A stretch of 52,885 nucleotides of DNA from Bradyrhizobium sp. AS23.2. GTDB lineage: Bacteria; Pseudomonadota; Alphaproteobacteria; Rhizobiales; Xanthobacteraceae. The notes beneath the pieces are model-generated. The model was not told where the DNA came from. It saw only the letters and a list, made by a program, of their open reading frames with translations, and did no database searches. The stretch covers positions 1 to 52,885 of the forward strand of contig NZ_LGHM01000151.1 of the NCBI RefSeq assembly GCF_001908185.1, given 5' to 3'. Shown one piece after another: positions 22,344 through 31,103 of this stretch. The position numbers and the translations under genes are program-made. The stretch's first letter is position 1; every line of letters starts with the position of its first letter.

Positions 22344-23870
22344 ATGCAGGCGACCGGGAGGAGCAGTCGGACCGCACCTGCGCGCGCCATCCGTGCCGCC
22401 GGCGTGGCGCTGCTCGTCATCGCGATATCGCCGGGAGTCGGCAAGGCCGCGGAGATCATCGCTCCCAAGGAGATGAGAGCGATCGGCACGATCGATACCC
22501 GCTTCCAGTCCTACAATGTCGAAATGGTCGAGGTGACCGGCGGCCGGTTCTGGAAACCCTATGCGCAAGGAGGCGGGCGCCGCGATCGCTACAGTTATCG
22601 ACCGCCGATCGATCTAGTCAACCCGCGCCTGCGCAAGCTCACCGCAGCGCTCGGGCCGGCCTATTTGCGCGTGAGCGGCACCTGGGCGAATGCGACCTTC
22701 TTCGCCGACACCGACGGCACGCCGGCCGCACCGCCTGCCGGCTTCAACACCGTGCTCAGCCGCACGCAATGGCACGGCGTCGTTGACTTCGCGCGCGTGG
22801 CCGATGCGGAGATCGTGACCTCTTTCGCCGTCAGTCCCGGCAGCCGCAACGCTGACGGCGCCTGGACGCCGGACCACGCGCAGCGCCTCGTCGACTTTAC
22901 GCGATCGCTGGGCAGCCGCGTCGCCGCCGCCGAATTCATGAACGAGCCGACGCTTGCAGCGAACAATGGCGCGCCGGTGGGATATGACGCGAATGCATAC
23001 GGCCGCGACTTCAAGATGTTTCGCACGTGGATCAAGCGCGCGTCTCCCGAGACGTTAATCGTCGGGCCGGGCTCCGTCGGCGACTCCGCCTCGCCCTCGG
23101 CCACCGGCATCCACACGCGCGACCTGCTCGCCGCATCGGGCCCGGGACTCGATCGCGTCTCCTATCACCACTACAACACGCTCTCGCCCCGCTGCGGCGT
23201 GCACGACGATCCGGCCCAGGCGCTATCCGAGGCCTGGTTGTCGCGGACCGACGTCGCGCTTGCCGTCTACCGCGGCTTGCGCGACGAGTTCGAGCCGGGC
23301 AAACCGATCTGGCTGACGGAGACCGCGGATGCCGCCTGCGGCGGCAGTCCCTGGGACGCGACCTTTCTCGACACCTTTCGCTATCTCGATCAGCTCGGTC
23401 GCCTGGCCAAAGCCGGCGTGCAGGTGGTGATGCACAACACGCTCGCAGGGAGCGACTACGGCTTGCTCGACGAAAAGACGTTTCGACCACGGCCGAACTA
23501 TTGGGCTGCGCTGCTCTGGCATCGCCTGATGGGAACGGCCGTGCTCGACGCGCGCATGGCCTCGACGCGGGCCATTCACGCCTATGCGCATTGTCATCCC
23601 ACGACGAAAGGCGCGGCGTCCGCGCTCCTCATCAACACGTCGCAACGTGGATCGCGCGCCGTGACGCTGGCGGCGCGCGCCGAGCGCTACACGCTTCGGG
23701 CACGCCGCCTCCAAAGCGCGAGCGTGCAACTGAACGGCACGACACTCGCCTTGACCGACAGCGACGATCTGCCCCACCTCGCGCCGCGAGTTGCACCGGC
23801 CGGTCAGATCCGCCTTCCGCCCGCCAGCATCACTTTTCTGGTGATACAGGACGTGGCCGCCTGCCGTTGA
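22344..23870 (+). CDS. Exported glycoside hydrolase, heparanase-like (GH79 type)
   Basis: 508 aa. A basic start and hydrophobic helix (about residues 14-36) ending VGKAAE act as signal peptide. The (beta/alpha)8 domain has FMNEP with the likely acid/base Glu201 and IWLTET with the likely nucleophile Glu326. The stretch after it (LDQLGRLAKAGVQVVMHNTL, then YGLLDEKTFRPRPNYWAALL) follows the human heparanase pattern closely. A C-terminal beta-sandwich follows. It would cut beta-glucuronides or related acidic glycans in the periplasm or outside. It starts divergently from the haem-propeller gene and lies 127 bp before a binding-protein gene. Confidence 0.8.
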   Translation: MQATGRSSRTAPARAIRAAGVALLVIAISPGVGKAAEIIAPKEMRAIGTIDTRFQSYNVEMVEVTGGRFWKPYAQGGGRRDRYSYRPPIDLVNPRLRKLTAALGPAYLRVSGTWANATFFADTDGTPAAPPAGFNTVLSRTQWHGVVDFARVADAEIVTSFAVSPGSRNADGAWTPDHAQRLVDFTRSLGSRVAAAEFMNEPTLAANNGAPVGYDANAYGRDFKMFRTWIKRASPETLIVGPGSVGDSASPSATGIHTRDLLAASGPGLDRVSYHHYNTLSPRCGVHDDPAQALSEAWLSRTDVALAVYRGLRDEFEPGKPIWLTETADAACGGSPWDATFLDTFRYLDQLGRLAKAGVQVVMHNTLAGSDYGLLDEKTFRPRPNYWAALLWHRLMGTAVLDARMASTRAIHAYAHCHPTTKGAASALLINTSQRGSRAVTLAARAERYTLRARRLQSASVQLNGTTLALTDSDDLPHLAPRVAPAGQIRLPPASITFLVIQDVAACR

Positions 23871-23904
23871 GCGCGCGCACCCCCAGGGAACCCAGCCGAT
23901 CCGA

Positions 23905-23947
23905 TAATTCATCATTGACAAACTAATTCGCCAATATCTAATTCATC
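23905..23947 (+). promoter_or_regulatory. Promoter with three TAATTC repeats
   Basis: TTGACA (23915-23920), 16 bp, then TCTAAT (23937-23942) is a good sigma-70-type promoter 55 bp before the binding-protein start. TAATTCATC occurs at 23905 and 23939, and TAATTCGCC at 23924, so repeats flank and overlap the promoter. A regulator, perhaps the IclR protein at 26977, may bind them. Confidence 0.5.
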
Positions 23948-23997
23948 TCTGGGACAAGCAGCCGCGCCTGGCGGCCAATCTAGAGAAGGGAACGACG

Positions 23998-25212
23998 ATG
24001 AGAGGGCTTCTGGCCTGCGCCATGCTCGCGGCCATGACTTCGGCAGCCATGACCACTGCGGCGAGCGCGCAAGTTTCCGACGACGTGGTCCGGATCGGCG
24101 TGCTGACGGATCTGTCGAGCTGGGGCCGCGACAACAGCGGACCGGGCTCGGTCGAAGCCGCGAAGATGGCGGTGGAGGAGTTCGGGCCGACCGTGCTCGG
24201 CAAGCCGATCGAGATCATCAGCGCCGATCATCAGATGAAGACCGACGTTGGCGTGCAGATCGCGCGCGGCTGGTTCGACAACGGCAAGGTCGACGCCGTC
24301 GTCGACATCCCCAATTCCGGCATCGCGATCGCCGTCCACAACATGGTGCGCGAGCGCAACAAGATCGCGCTGCTCTCCGGCCCCGGCGCAAGCTCGCTGA
24401 CCGACGAGCTGTGCAGCCCGAACACCGTGCACTTCGCCTACGACACCTATGCGCTGTCGAAGGTGACGGCCTCGGCCGTGATCAACGAAGGCGGCAAATC
24501 CTGGTACTTCATCACGGCGGACTACGCCTTCGGCCAGCAGCTCGAGAAGGACGCCACGCGCTTCATCAACGAAATGGGCGGCAAAGTGCTCGGCGGCGTG
24601 AGGCATCCGACCAACACCGCCGACTTCTCGTCCTTTGCTCTCCAGGCGCAGAGCTCAAAATCCGACGTGGTCGCGTTCGCCAATGCCGGCCAGGACACCG
24701 ACAATGCCATCAAGCAGTCCGGTGAGTTCGGCCTCGTCCAGGGTGGCCAGAAGCTCGTCGGGCTCCTGATGTTCGAAACCGACGTGCACGCGATCGGGCT
24801 GAAGTCCGCGCAGGGCACCTATATGACGACTGCGTCGTACTGGAACATGGATGAGCAGACTCGCGCCTGGTCGAAGAAATTCTTCGCCCGCACCAACGTG
24901 ATGCCGACCATGATCCAGACCGGCGTCTATGGCTCGGTGCTGCACTATCTCAAGGCCATCAAGGCTGCCGGCACCGACGATCCGGCGAAGGTCATGGCCA
25001 AGATGCGCGAGCTGCCGATCGAGGACGCCTTCGTTCATGGCGGCAAGCTTCGTGAAGATGGCCGCGTCATCCGCGACATGTATCTGGCCAAGGTCAAGTC
25101 GCCCGAAAAGTCCAAGGAGCCGTGGGACTATCTGGAGATCGTCAAGACCGTGAAGGGCGAGGACGCCTATCGCCCGGTCTCCGAATCCAAGTGTCCGCTC
25201 CTGAAGAAGTGA
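23998..25212 (+). CDS. ABC transporter substrate-binding protein, branched-chain amino acid/urea type (LivK-like)
   Basis: 404 aa. Sec signal peptide (about residues 1-25, ending ASAQV), then the periplasmic binding fold: VVRIGVLTDLSSWGRDNSGP (about 29-48), ADHQMKTDVGVQIARGWFD and SGPGASSLTDELCSPNTVH. No permease or ATPase gene follows, so the protein must use a transporter encoded elsewhere or act as a sensor. It is 7 bp before the flavoprotein gene, suggesting its ligand is the flavoprotein's substrate. Confidence 0.92.
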   Translation: MRGLLACAMLAAMTSAAMTTAASAQVSDDVVRIGVLTDLSSWGRDNSGPGSVEAAKMAVEEFGPTVLGKPIEIISADHQMKTDVGVQIARGWFDNGKVDAVVDIPNSGIAIAVHNMVRERNKIALLSGPGASSLTDELCSPNTVHFAYDTYALSKVTASAVINEGGKSWYFITADYAFGQQLEKDATRFINEMGGKVLGGVRHPTNTADFSSFALQAQSSKSDVVAFANAGQDTDNAIKQSGEFGLVQGGQKLVGLLMFETDVHAIGLKSAQGTYMTTASYWNMDEQTRAWSKKFFARTNVMPTMIQTGVYGSVLHYLKAIKAAGTDDPAKVMAKMRELPIEDAFVHGGKLREDGRVIRDMYLAKVKSPEKSKEPWDYLEIVKTVKGEDAYRPVSESKCPLLKK

Positions 25213-25219
25213 GGCCCGC

Positions 25220-26953
25220 ATGACTGGCAACGAGCACAAAGCAATTGAGACTTACGAGTGCGATGTGCTCGTGGCTGGATCGGGTGCCTCCGGCATGTCG
25301 GCCGCGATCACCGCGCGTTATCGCGGCCTCGACGTGTTGATCGTCGAGAAGGAGCCGCGCTTCGGCGGCACCACCGCGCGATCCGGCGGCTGGCTGTGGA
25401 TTCCCGGCACCTCGCTCGCGAAGGTCTATGGCATCGAGGAAACGCCGGAGCAGGCCCGCACCTATCTGCGACACGAGGCCGGTAACAATTTCGACGCCGC
25501 GCGTGTCGATGCGTTCCTGAGCGCCGGCCCCGAAGCAGTCGATTTCTTCACCACCAAGACCGCACTGCGCTTCGACATGCCGCTGGTCTTCCCGGACTAT
25601 CATGCCGAAGCGCCCGGCGGCGCGCAGGGTGGCCGCTCGATGGTGACGCGGCCGTTCGATGGCCGCGAACTCGGCGACCAGATCAAGACGCTCGGCATGC
25701 CTCTGCCCGAGCTCACCGTATTCGGCATGATGCTCGGCTCCGGCAAGGAGATCATCCACTTCATGCGCGTGACGAAGTCGCTGACCTCGGCGGTCTACGT
25801 CGCAAAGCGCCTGTCGCGTCATCTGATGGATGTGCTGCGCTATGGCCGTGGCATGACGCTGACCAACGGCAATGCGCTTGCGGGGCGCCTCGCGAAATCC
25901 GCGCTCGACCTGAAGATTCCGATGTGGCTGTCCTCGCCCGTGCGCGAGCTGACGGTCGACAATGGCGCAGTGACCGGAGCGATCGTTTCGCGTGAAGGAC
26001 GTGACGTGCGTATCCGCGCGCGGCAGGGTGTCGTGCTCGCCTGCGGCGGATTTCCGCATGACGTCGAGCGGCGCAGGAAGATGTTTCCGCACGCGCCGAC
26101 CGGCAATGAGCATTTTTCGCCGGGGCCGACCGGCAACACTGGCGACGGTTTGCGCCTTGCGGAAAGCGCCGGCGGACGTGTCGAGGATCGCCTGCCGAAC
26201 GCGGCGGCCTGGGTGCCGGTGTCGCTCACCACGCGCAAGGACGGATCGAAGGGCGTGATGCCGCACTTCATCGACCGTGCCAAGCCCGGCGTAATCGCGG
26301 TGATGCGCGACGGCAAGCGCTTTGCCAACGAGGGCAATTCCTACCACGACTTTGTCCAGGCCATGATCAAGGCGGCCAAGCCCGGCGAGGAGATCGCCGC
26401 CTTCCTCGTCTGCGATCACCAGACGCTGCGCAAATACGGCCTCGGCTGCGTGCCGCCCTTCCCGATGCCGACAGGTCATCATCTCAATACCGGCTATCTC
26501 ATGCGCGGCGACACGCTGGAGGCGCTTGCGGCGAAAGCCGGCATCGATGCCAAGGCCTTCACCGAGACCGTCAAGCAGTTCAATGCGACCGCGCCGCAAG
26601 GCCATGATGCCGCCTTCGGCAAGGGCTCGAAGGCATATAACCGCTACCAGGGCGATGCGCTGCACGGCCCGAATCCTTGCGTCGCGCCGGTCGAGAACGG
26701 CCCGTTCTACGCCATCAAGATGGTGATCGGCGATCTCGGCACCTATGCCGGCATCGTGACCGACGAGAACGCGCGCGCGCTCGACGCCGAGGGCCGGGTG
26801 ATTCCCGGGCTCTATGCCGCCGGCAACGACATGGCGAGCATCATGGGCGGGAATTATCCCGGCGCCGGTATCACGCTTGGGCCGGCGCTGACCTTCGGCT
26901 ACATTGCCGGCCGTCATCTCGCCGACAGCGCAGCCAAGCGCGACGCGGCGTAA
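25220..26953 (+). CDS. FAD-dependent oxidoreductase, 3-ketosteroid delta1-dehydrogenase/fumarate reductase family
   Basis: 577 aa. The N-terminal Rossmann motif is VLVAGSGASGMSAAITARYR (about residues 13-32), followed by GGTTARSGGWLWIPG. The C-terminal part contains PFYAIKMVIGDLGTYAGIVT and GLYAAGNDMASIMGGNYPGA, close to KstD enzymes. It would oxidise or reduce a C-C bond next to a carbonyl using FAD. The steroid link is only by family; a charged acid imported by the linked binding protein is equally possible. Cytosolic. It sits between the binding protein and an IclR regulator. Confidence 0.9.
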   Translation: MTGNEHKAIETYECDVLVAGSGASGMSAAITARYRGLDVLIVEKEPRFGGTTARSGGWLWIPGTSLAKVYGIEETPEQARTYLRHEAGNNFDAARVDAFLSAGPEAVDFFTTKTALRFDMPLVFPDYHAEAPGGAQGGRSMVTRPFDGRELGDQIKTLGMPLPELTVFGMMLGSGKEIIHFMRVTKSLTSAVYVAKRLSRHLMDVLRYGRGMTLTNGNALAGRLAKSALDLKIPMWLSSPVRELTVDNGAVTGAIVSREGRDVRIRARQGVVLACGGFPHDVERRRKMFPHAPTGNEHFSPGPTGNTGDGLRLAESAGGRVEDRLPNAAAWVPVSLTTRKDGSKGVMPHFIDRAKPGVIAVMRDGKRFANEGNSYHDFVQAMIKAAKPGEEIAAFLVCDHQTLRKYGLGCVPPFPMPTGHHLNTGYLMRGDTLEALAAKAGIDAKAFTETVKQFNATAPQGHDAAFGKGSKAYNRYQGDALHGPNPCVAPVENGPFYAIKMVIGDLGTYAGIVTDENARALDAEGRVIPGLYAAGNDMASIMGGNYPGAGITLGPALTFGYIAGRHLADSAAKRDAA

Positions 26954-26976
26954 GCGAGCCGCACGCCAGGAGGCGC

Positions 26977-27771
26977 ATGAAGAGGGAAAGCCGCGGCATC
27001 CAGTCGATCGAAGTCGGCGGCGAACTGCTCCGCGCTCTCGCCAGGAGCGGCGAGCCGATGATGCTGCGCGATCTCGCGCGCGAGGCCGGCATGACGCCGG
27101 CCAAGGCGCATCCCTATCTCGCCAGCTTCTCCCGCATCGGGCTGATCGAGCAGGACGAGACCACCGGCCGCTACGAGATCGGCGCGCTGGCGCTGGAGCT
27201 CGGCCTGATCAGCCTGCGCCGGCTCTCCGGCGTACGCATCGCACAGCCGAAGATTGCGGCACTCGCGAGCCAGATCGGGCACGCCGTTTCGCTCGCGGTA
27301 TGGGGCACGCACGGTCCGACCGTGGTGCAGCTCGAAGAGCCCGGCCAGCCCATGCATATCGTGATGCGCGCCGGCTCGGTGATGGCGCTGCTGGAGACCG
27401 CGACCGGGCGCGCCTTCGCGGCCTTCCTGCCTGGGAAGACGATCAATGCCGCACTCGGAAGCGGCCTCGACCGTCACGGCGTCGGCTACAATCCGAAGCG
27501 CGCGGTAAAAGGCGCGAAGGTCGCTGAGATGCTCTCCGAGGTCCGCAAGCACGGCCTCGCCCGCGCACTCGGCGATCCCCTGCCCGGCGTCAATGCGTTC
27601 TCAGCGCCGGTCTTCGATCACGCCGGTCATGTCGCGCTGGTCATCACCGCGATGGGGCCGGAAGGCACTTTTGATGCCCGCTGGGACAGCCCCATCGCCC
27701 ATGCGCTTCGCGATTGCGCCGGCGGCATCTCGAAGCGGCTCGGCTACGGGATGACGATCGCGGCGGAGTGA
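26977..27771 (+). CDS. IclR family transcriptional regulator
   Basis: 264 aa from the ATG at 26977 behind AGGAGG (26968-26973). The winged helix-turn-helix is MLRDLAREAGMTPAKAHPYL (about residues 29-48), then the effector domain (HAVSLAVWGTHGPTVVQLEE, about 99-118, and METATGRAF-like LLETATGRAFAAFLPG). It lies 23 bp after the flavoprotein gene and likely controls the three-gene unit from the promoter at 23915. Confidence 0.9.
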   Translation: MKRESRGIQSIEVGGELLRALARSGEPMMLRDLAREAGMTPAKAHPYLASFSRIGLIEQDETTGRYEIGALALELGLISLRRLSGVRIAQPKIAALASQIGHAVSLAVWGTHGPTVVQLEEPGQPMHIVMRAGSVMALLETATGRAFAAFLPGKTINAALGSGLDRHGVGYNPKRAVKGAKVAEMLSEVRKHGLARALGDPLPGVNAFSAPVFDHAGHVALVITAMGPEGTFDARWDSPIAHALRDCAGGISKRLGYGMTIAAE

Positions 27772-27810
27772 GGCGTGCAGCGACCATATTAGAGGACACT
27801 CGCTCCATTT

Positions 27811-27956
27811 GCTCCAGTCATCGCCCGGCTCGACCGGGCGATCCAGTACTCCGTGACGTCAGCGATTGAACCGAAGCGCCTCGGCGTACTGGATGCCCCG
27901 CCGGAGCCTGTCATCGGGCTCGCCGAAGGCGAGACCCGGTGGCGGGGCATGACAGC
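27811..27956. repeat. Dispersed intergenic repeat with nested palindromes
   Basis: CGCCCGGctcgaCCGGGCG (27822-27840) is a hairpin. GATCCAGTAC near 27840 and GTACTGGATG near 27887 are inverted, as are GGATGCCCCGCC near 27891 and GGCGGGGCATGAC near 27940. The stretch fills most of the gap between convergent genes and may act as a terminator for both. No gene seen. Confidence 0.7.
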
Positions 27957-27982
27957 GTTGGTTGTGTCCCGGCAGTCACCCC

Positions 27983-28771
27983 CTACTTGTCCTTCACCGG
28001 GACCGTGTAGTTCAGAATCAACCGGCCGCCATCGGGATAGATCGTCTGCCCGGTGATATAAGACGCATCGTCGCTCGCGAGAAACGCGACGACGGAGGCG
28101 ACCTCGCTCGGTTCGCCGCCGCGGCCGATCGGCGTGCGCGACAGCACGGTCTTGCGGGCGTCCTCGGAGGTGTAGATGGAGGACGCCACCATGTCGGTCA
28201 AAATCGTGCCCGGCCCGACCGCCACGACGCGGATGTTGTGCGGGGCCAGTGCCACGGCGGCGACCGAGGTGAGCTGCTTCATGCCGCCCTTGGAGATGGC
28301 GTAGGTCGCAAGCGTCGGAATCGCCAGCAGCGCGTTCACCGACGACATGTTGATGATGACCCCGCCGCCGCCCTGCGCGATCATCTGCTTCGCTGCCGCC
28401 TGGACACCGAAGAACGCGCCTTTCAAATTGATGCCGATGACGTCATCAAAGTCCTGCTCGGAGATATCTAGGATATCCTGGTTGCGGGCGACGCCGGCAT
28501 TGTTGACCATGATGTCGAGCCGGCCGAACTCCCGGACCGCGGTCGCCACCGCGCGATCGACCTCCGCACGCCGTGCGACGTGACAATGCACGGCGTGCAG
28601 GTCCTTGGGTCTGCCCAGCTCGTTGACCGTCTTCTCGAGCTCATCCGTATCGACGTCGCAGATGACCACCTTGACGCCGTCGTCGAGGAATCGTTTCGCG
28701 CAGGCCTTGCCGATGCCGCGCGCCGCGCCGGTGATGACAGCGACCTTGCCGGATATTTTCATGGGGCTCAC
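27983..28771 (-). CDS. Short-chain dehydrogenase/reductase (SDR) family oxidoreductase
   Basis: 262 aa (or 259 from the second Met). Classical SDR motifs: TGAARGIG (14-21) for the cofactor, NNAG near 92, a catalytic Ser in INMSSVNA and YAISKGG for Tyr and Lys. The aspartate in VVICDVDTDEL after the second strand favours NAD over NADP. The C-terminus ITGQTIYPDGG is typical. It is the last gene of a minus-strand unit with the split TPP decarboxylase, so it may reduce the aldehyde or oxidise an alcohol in that pathway. Substrate unknown. Confidence 0.93.
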   Translation of the reverse strand: MSPMKISGKVAVITGAARGIGKACAKRFLDDGVKVVICDVDTDELEKTVNELGRPKDLHAVHCHVARRAEVDRAVATAVREFGRLDIMVNNAGVARNQDILDISEQDFDDVIGINLKGAFFGVQAAAKQMIAQGGGGVIINMSSVNALLAIPTLATYAISKGGMKQLTSVAAVALAPHNIRVVAVGPGTILTDMVASSIYTSEDARKTVLSRTPIGRGGEPSEVASVVAFLASDDASYITGQTIYPDGGRLILNYTVPVKDK

Positions 28772-28819
28772 TCCAGAATAGCTGCTCGGGGCAAGCCGGC
28801 GCCGGGTGAGACACCCGGC

Positions 28820-29410
28820 TCAGGCCGCCGCAAAGCCGAGATGAGCACGGAACCGGTTCTTGATAAAGACAGCATCGCGCGAGGGCAGCGAGCGCGGCGG
28901 ATTTTCGGCCACGACCTTGATGACAAAGAGCCGCGGGCCATCGGCCGGCTCGGCGATTTGCGCTGCGAGGCGTTCCACCTCCGCGATCGACCGCACGGTC
29001 CCGGTCGCGGCAAAGCCGCAGGCCGCGGCGATCGCCGTCAGATCGACACCGCGTCCGGTGTGGCTCGCCTGCATCCCGGTCTCGCCAAAATGCTGGTTGT
29101 CGATCACGACGATGTCGAGATTGCGCGGGCGCACGACGCCGATGGTGGCGATGCCGCCGAGCCCCATGAGCTGCTCGCCATCGCCGGTCAAAGCGAGGAC
29201 GCGCTTTGCCGGCTGTGCCTGCGCCAGGCCAAGTCCCATCAGCGCGGCGCCGCCCATCGCGCCCCAAAGATAGAAATTGTCGTCGCGGTCACCTGTTGCA
29301 TGCAAATCGTAGGTCGGAGAGCCGAGACCGGAGACGACCAGTGTATCGCCACGGTTCCTGAGGAGAGCAGCGACGGCGGCACGGCGATCGAGTTGGGAGG
29401 AATCGGACAT
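28820..29410 (-). CDS. TPP-dependent decarboxylase, beta (cofactor-binding) subunit, sulfopyruvate/phosphonopyruvate decarboxylase-like
   Basis: 196 aa covering only the C-terminal TPP-binding domain of this enzyme class. LTGDGEQLMGLGGIATI (about residues 73-89) with DNQHFGE downstream forms the GDG-N TPP/Mg motif. FYLWGAMGGAALMGLGLAQA precedes it, as in ComE-type sulfopyruvate decarboxylase subunits. It starts 3 bp after the alpha-subunit stop and must pair with it. A 2-oxoacid would be decarboxylated to an aldehyde. The exact substrate cannot be read from sequence. Confidence 0.87.
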   Translation of the reverse strand: MSDSSQLDRRAAVAALLRNRGDTLVVSGLGSPTYDLHATGDRDDNFYLWGAMGGAALMGLGLAQAQPAKRVLALTGDGEQLMGLGGIATIGVVRPRNLDIVVIDNQHFGETGMQASHTGRGVDLTAIAAACGFAATGTVRSIAEVERLAAQIAEPADGPRLFVIKVVAENPPRSLPSRDAVFIKNRFRAHLGFAAA

Positions 29411-29413
29411 CGA

Positions 29414-29974
29414 TCACCACTTCTTCTTGCCGATCAGGCGCTGCCCTATCAGGACCGCTATCTGCTGATCGGATTCATAGGCGAGCGCCGCGGCCGCTTC
29501 GACGGTCTCGATGAGATCCTCCGGCGTTTCGGCGCGCATCACTTTCAGGCCGATCGCCTCCAGCGAGGGCTGCGTCGCCCGGCTCATCGGCACCTGCCAG
29601 GGATTGAACTCGGCCCATTCGCCGCGCATCGTCACCAGCATCAGCAGCGGAAAGCGGCCGATCGCGGACAGCGACAGCATGTTGATGCAATTGCCGACCC
29701 CGCTCGACTGCATCAGCAGCACGCTGCGCTGGCCGCCGAGCCAGGCGCCCACGGCGATGGCGACGCCCTCCTCTTCGCTCGTCAGCACATTGGTGGTGAC
29801 GTCGCGGTCGGCCGAGAACAGGCGGATGAGCTGGCTGTGGCCAGCATCCGGCACATACGACATCTGCCGTACGTCGGCGGCTTTCAGGACGCGATAGAGC
29901 TCGGACGGCCAATCGTCACTGGTACGTGTTTCGAGATTCGGTTGAGGGCTGTGCACCGCTTGTCTCCGTGACAT
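29414..29974 (-). CDS. TPP-dependent decarboxylase, alpha (N-terminal) subunit, sulfopyruvate/phosphonopyruvate decarboxylase-like
   Basis: 186 aa covering the PYR domain alone. NVLTSEEEGVAIAVGAWLGG (about residues 61-80) contains the catalytic Glu that activates TPP, and MQSSGVGNCINMLSLSAIGR follows as in ComD-type subunits. The first 20 residues are poorly conserved and the start could lie slightly downstream. It forms a split enzyme with the beta subunit at 28820; the two make one operon with the SDR. Confidence 0.87.
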   Translation of the reverse strand: MSRRQAVHSPQPNLETRTSDDWPSELYRVLKAADVRQMSYVPDAGHSQLIRLFSADRDVTTNVLTSEEEGVAIAVGAWLGGQRSVLLMQSSGVGNCINMLSLSAIGRFPLLMLVTMRGEWAEFNPWQVPMSRATQPSLEAIGLKVMRAETPEDLIETVEAAAALAYESDQQIAVLIGQRLIGKKKW

Positions 29975-30080
29975 TCGAGCGGCACGCTAGCGATGTCCGG
30001 GCGCGAAAGCTCTGACCGTCTGGCAGAAGCAGATATCGAGGGATTGTATAGCGGCTTGGCCGCGAGCGGTGATGCTAACG

Positions 30081-30227
30081 CTCCCTCTCCCCGCTTACGG
30101 GGAGAGGGTTGGGGTGAGGGGGAGTCTCCGCGGGGACGCTAGCAGTTGGCCTCGTTGAGAGTCCCCCTCACCCGAATTCGAGCTTCGCTCGAATTCGACC
30201 TCTCCCCGCAAGCGGGGCGAGGTGAAG
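30081..30227. repeat. Dispersed intergenic repeat (CTCTCCCCGC type)
   Basis: CCTCTCCCCGCttaCGGGGAGAGG (from about 30084) forms a strong hairpin, and ACCTCTCCCCGCaagCGGGGCGAGGT (from about 30198) forms another. CCCCTCACC and GGTGAGGGGG are also inverted, and GAATTCGAGCttCGCTCGAATTC (30173-30195) makes a third hairpin. It lies just downstream of the GntR gene stop and may end its transcript. No gene seen in 29975-30233. Confidence 0.8.
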
Positions 30228-30233
30228 AGTCCC

Positions 30234-30947
30234 TCAATTCGCCGCAGACCTCGCCGCCGCCGGCATATAGATCTGCGCGTAGCCTTCCTTGATCGCGGAG
30301 GTGATGCGGTCGAGGCGGCGGTCGATGTGCTTTTCCAGGACCGAGACGCAAGCGGCCTCGTCGCGCGCCTTCAGGCCTTCGACGACGGCGCGGTGCTCGG
30401 CCTGCGTGTTGGAGCGGTTGATGCGGTCCATGTCGATCCACCGCACGAAGCGGATACGGGCGTTGACGTTGCGGAGCACGCGCAGCATCTCGGCATTGTT
30501 CGACATTCCCATCAGCCGCTCGTGAAAGGTCTCATCCAACTCGACGAGCTCCACCGAGGAGCGCTCACCGGGATCGGGACCGGTCGCTTCGAGGAATTTC
30601 AAGAGAGCGTCGATGTCTTCGTCTTTCGCGCGCTTGATGGCGAGCCGGATCGAGGCGATCTCGATCGACTTGCGGAGCTCGTAGAGATCGAAGATCTCGT
30701 GCGCGTCGAGCTCGCGGCAGAAAAAACCCTTGCCCGGCGTGAAGCGGAGGAAGCCCTCGGTGTTGAGACGGTTGAGCGCCTCGCGCAGCGGCGTGCGGCT
30801 CACGCCAAGACGCTTGGCGAGCTCCCCCTCGTTGAGCCGTTCGCCCGGCTTGAACTCATAGCTCACGGCCATCGCCTTGAGCTGTTCATACACGCGATCG
30901 ACGATACTATCGGAAGCCAGTTCCACGTTGCTCTTCATAAGCTGCAT
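30234..30947 (-). CDS. GntR family transcriptional regulator, FadR/FCD subfamily
   Basis: 237 aa (or 234 from the second Met). The winged helix-turn-helix is LNEGELAKRLGVSRTPLREAL (about residues 38-58). The C-terminal all-helical FCD domain has DETFHERLMGMSNNAEMLRV and EHRAVVEGLKARD with the metal/ligand His residues. It lies beside the amino-acid catabolic operon and is the only regulator near it. It may bind the ATTCA-N4-TGAAT site in the 37309-37544 promoter region. Confidence 0.93.
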   Translation of the reverse strand: MQLMKSNVELASDSIVDRVYEQLKAMAVSYEFKPGERLNEGELAKRLGVSRTPLREALNRLNTEGFLRFTPGKGFFCRELDAHEIFDLYELRKSIEIASIRLAIKRAKDEDIDALLKFLEATGPDPGERSSVELVELDETFHERLMGMSNNAEMLRVLRNVNARIRFVRWIDMDRINRSNTQAEHRAVVEGLKARDEAACVSVLEKHIDRRLDRITSAIKEGYAQIYMPAAARSAAN

Positions 30948-31014
30948 TCATACCCGAACACAGCCCAATATACCGGGGCTGTGGTAGCGATTGCAATGCA
31001 AACGACGCCCTAAT

Positions 31015-31067
31015 GTTTGAGCATGCTCTCTTCGGAAAACCGCTGCACACTTTTCCGGATCATGCTC
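31015..31067. repeat. Rhizobiales dispersed repeat (GAGCATG...CATGCTC type)
   Basis: The element runs GTTTGAGCATG then TTCGGAAAACCGCTGCACAC then TTTTCCGGATCATGCTC. GAGCATG and CATGCTC are inverted, and CGGAAAA and TTTTCCG form a second inverted pair inside. I recall near-identical elements as abundant in Bradyrhizobium, Rhodopseudomonas and Nitrobacter genomes. It fills much of the 30948-31103 gap. Confidence 0.8.
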
Positions 31068-31103
31068 GAGCAGCGCTTGTTCAGAGCTTTGCGACGGCCG
31101 GAA

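Noticed and set aside
25142..26917. Minus-strand frame of 591 codons
   Set aside because: It is antisense to the clear flavoprotein gene and has no recognisable domain.
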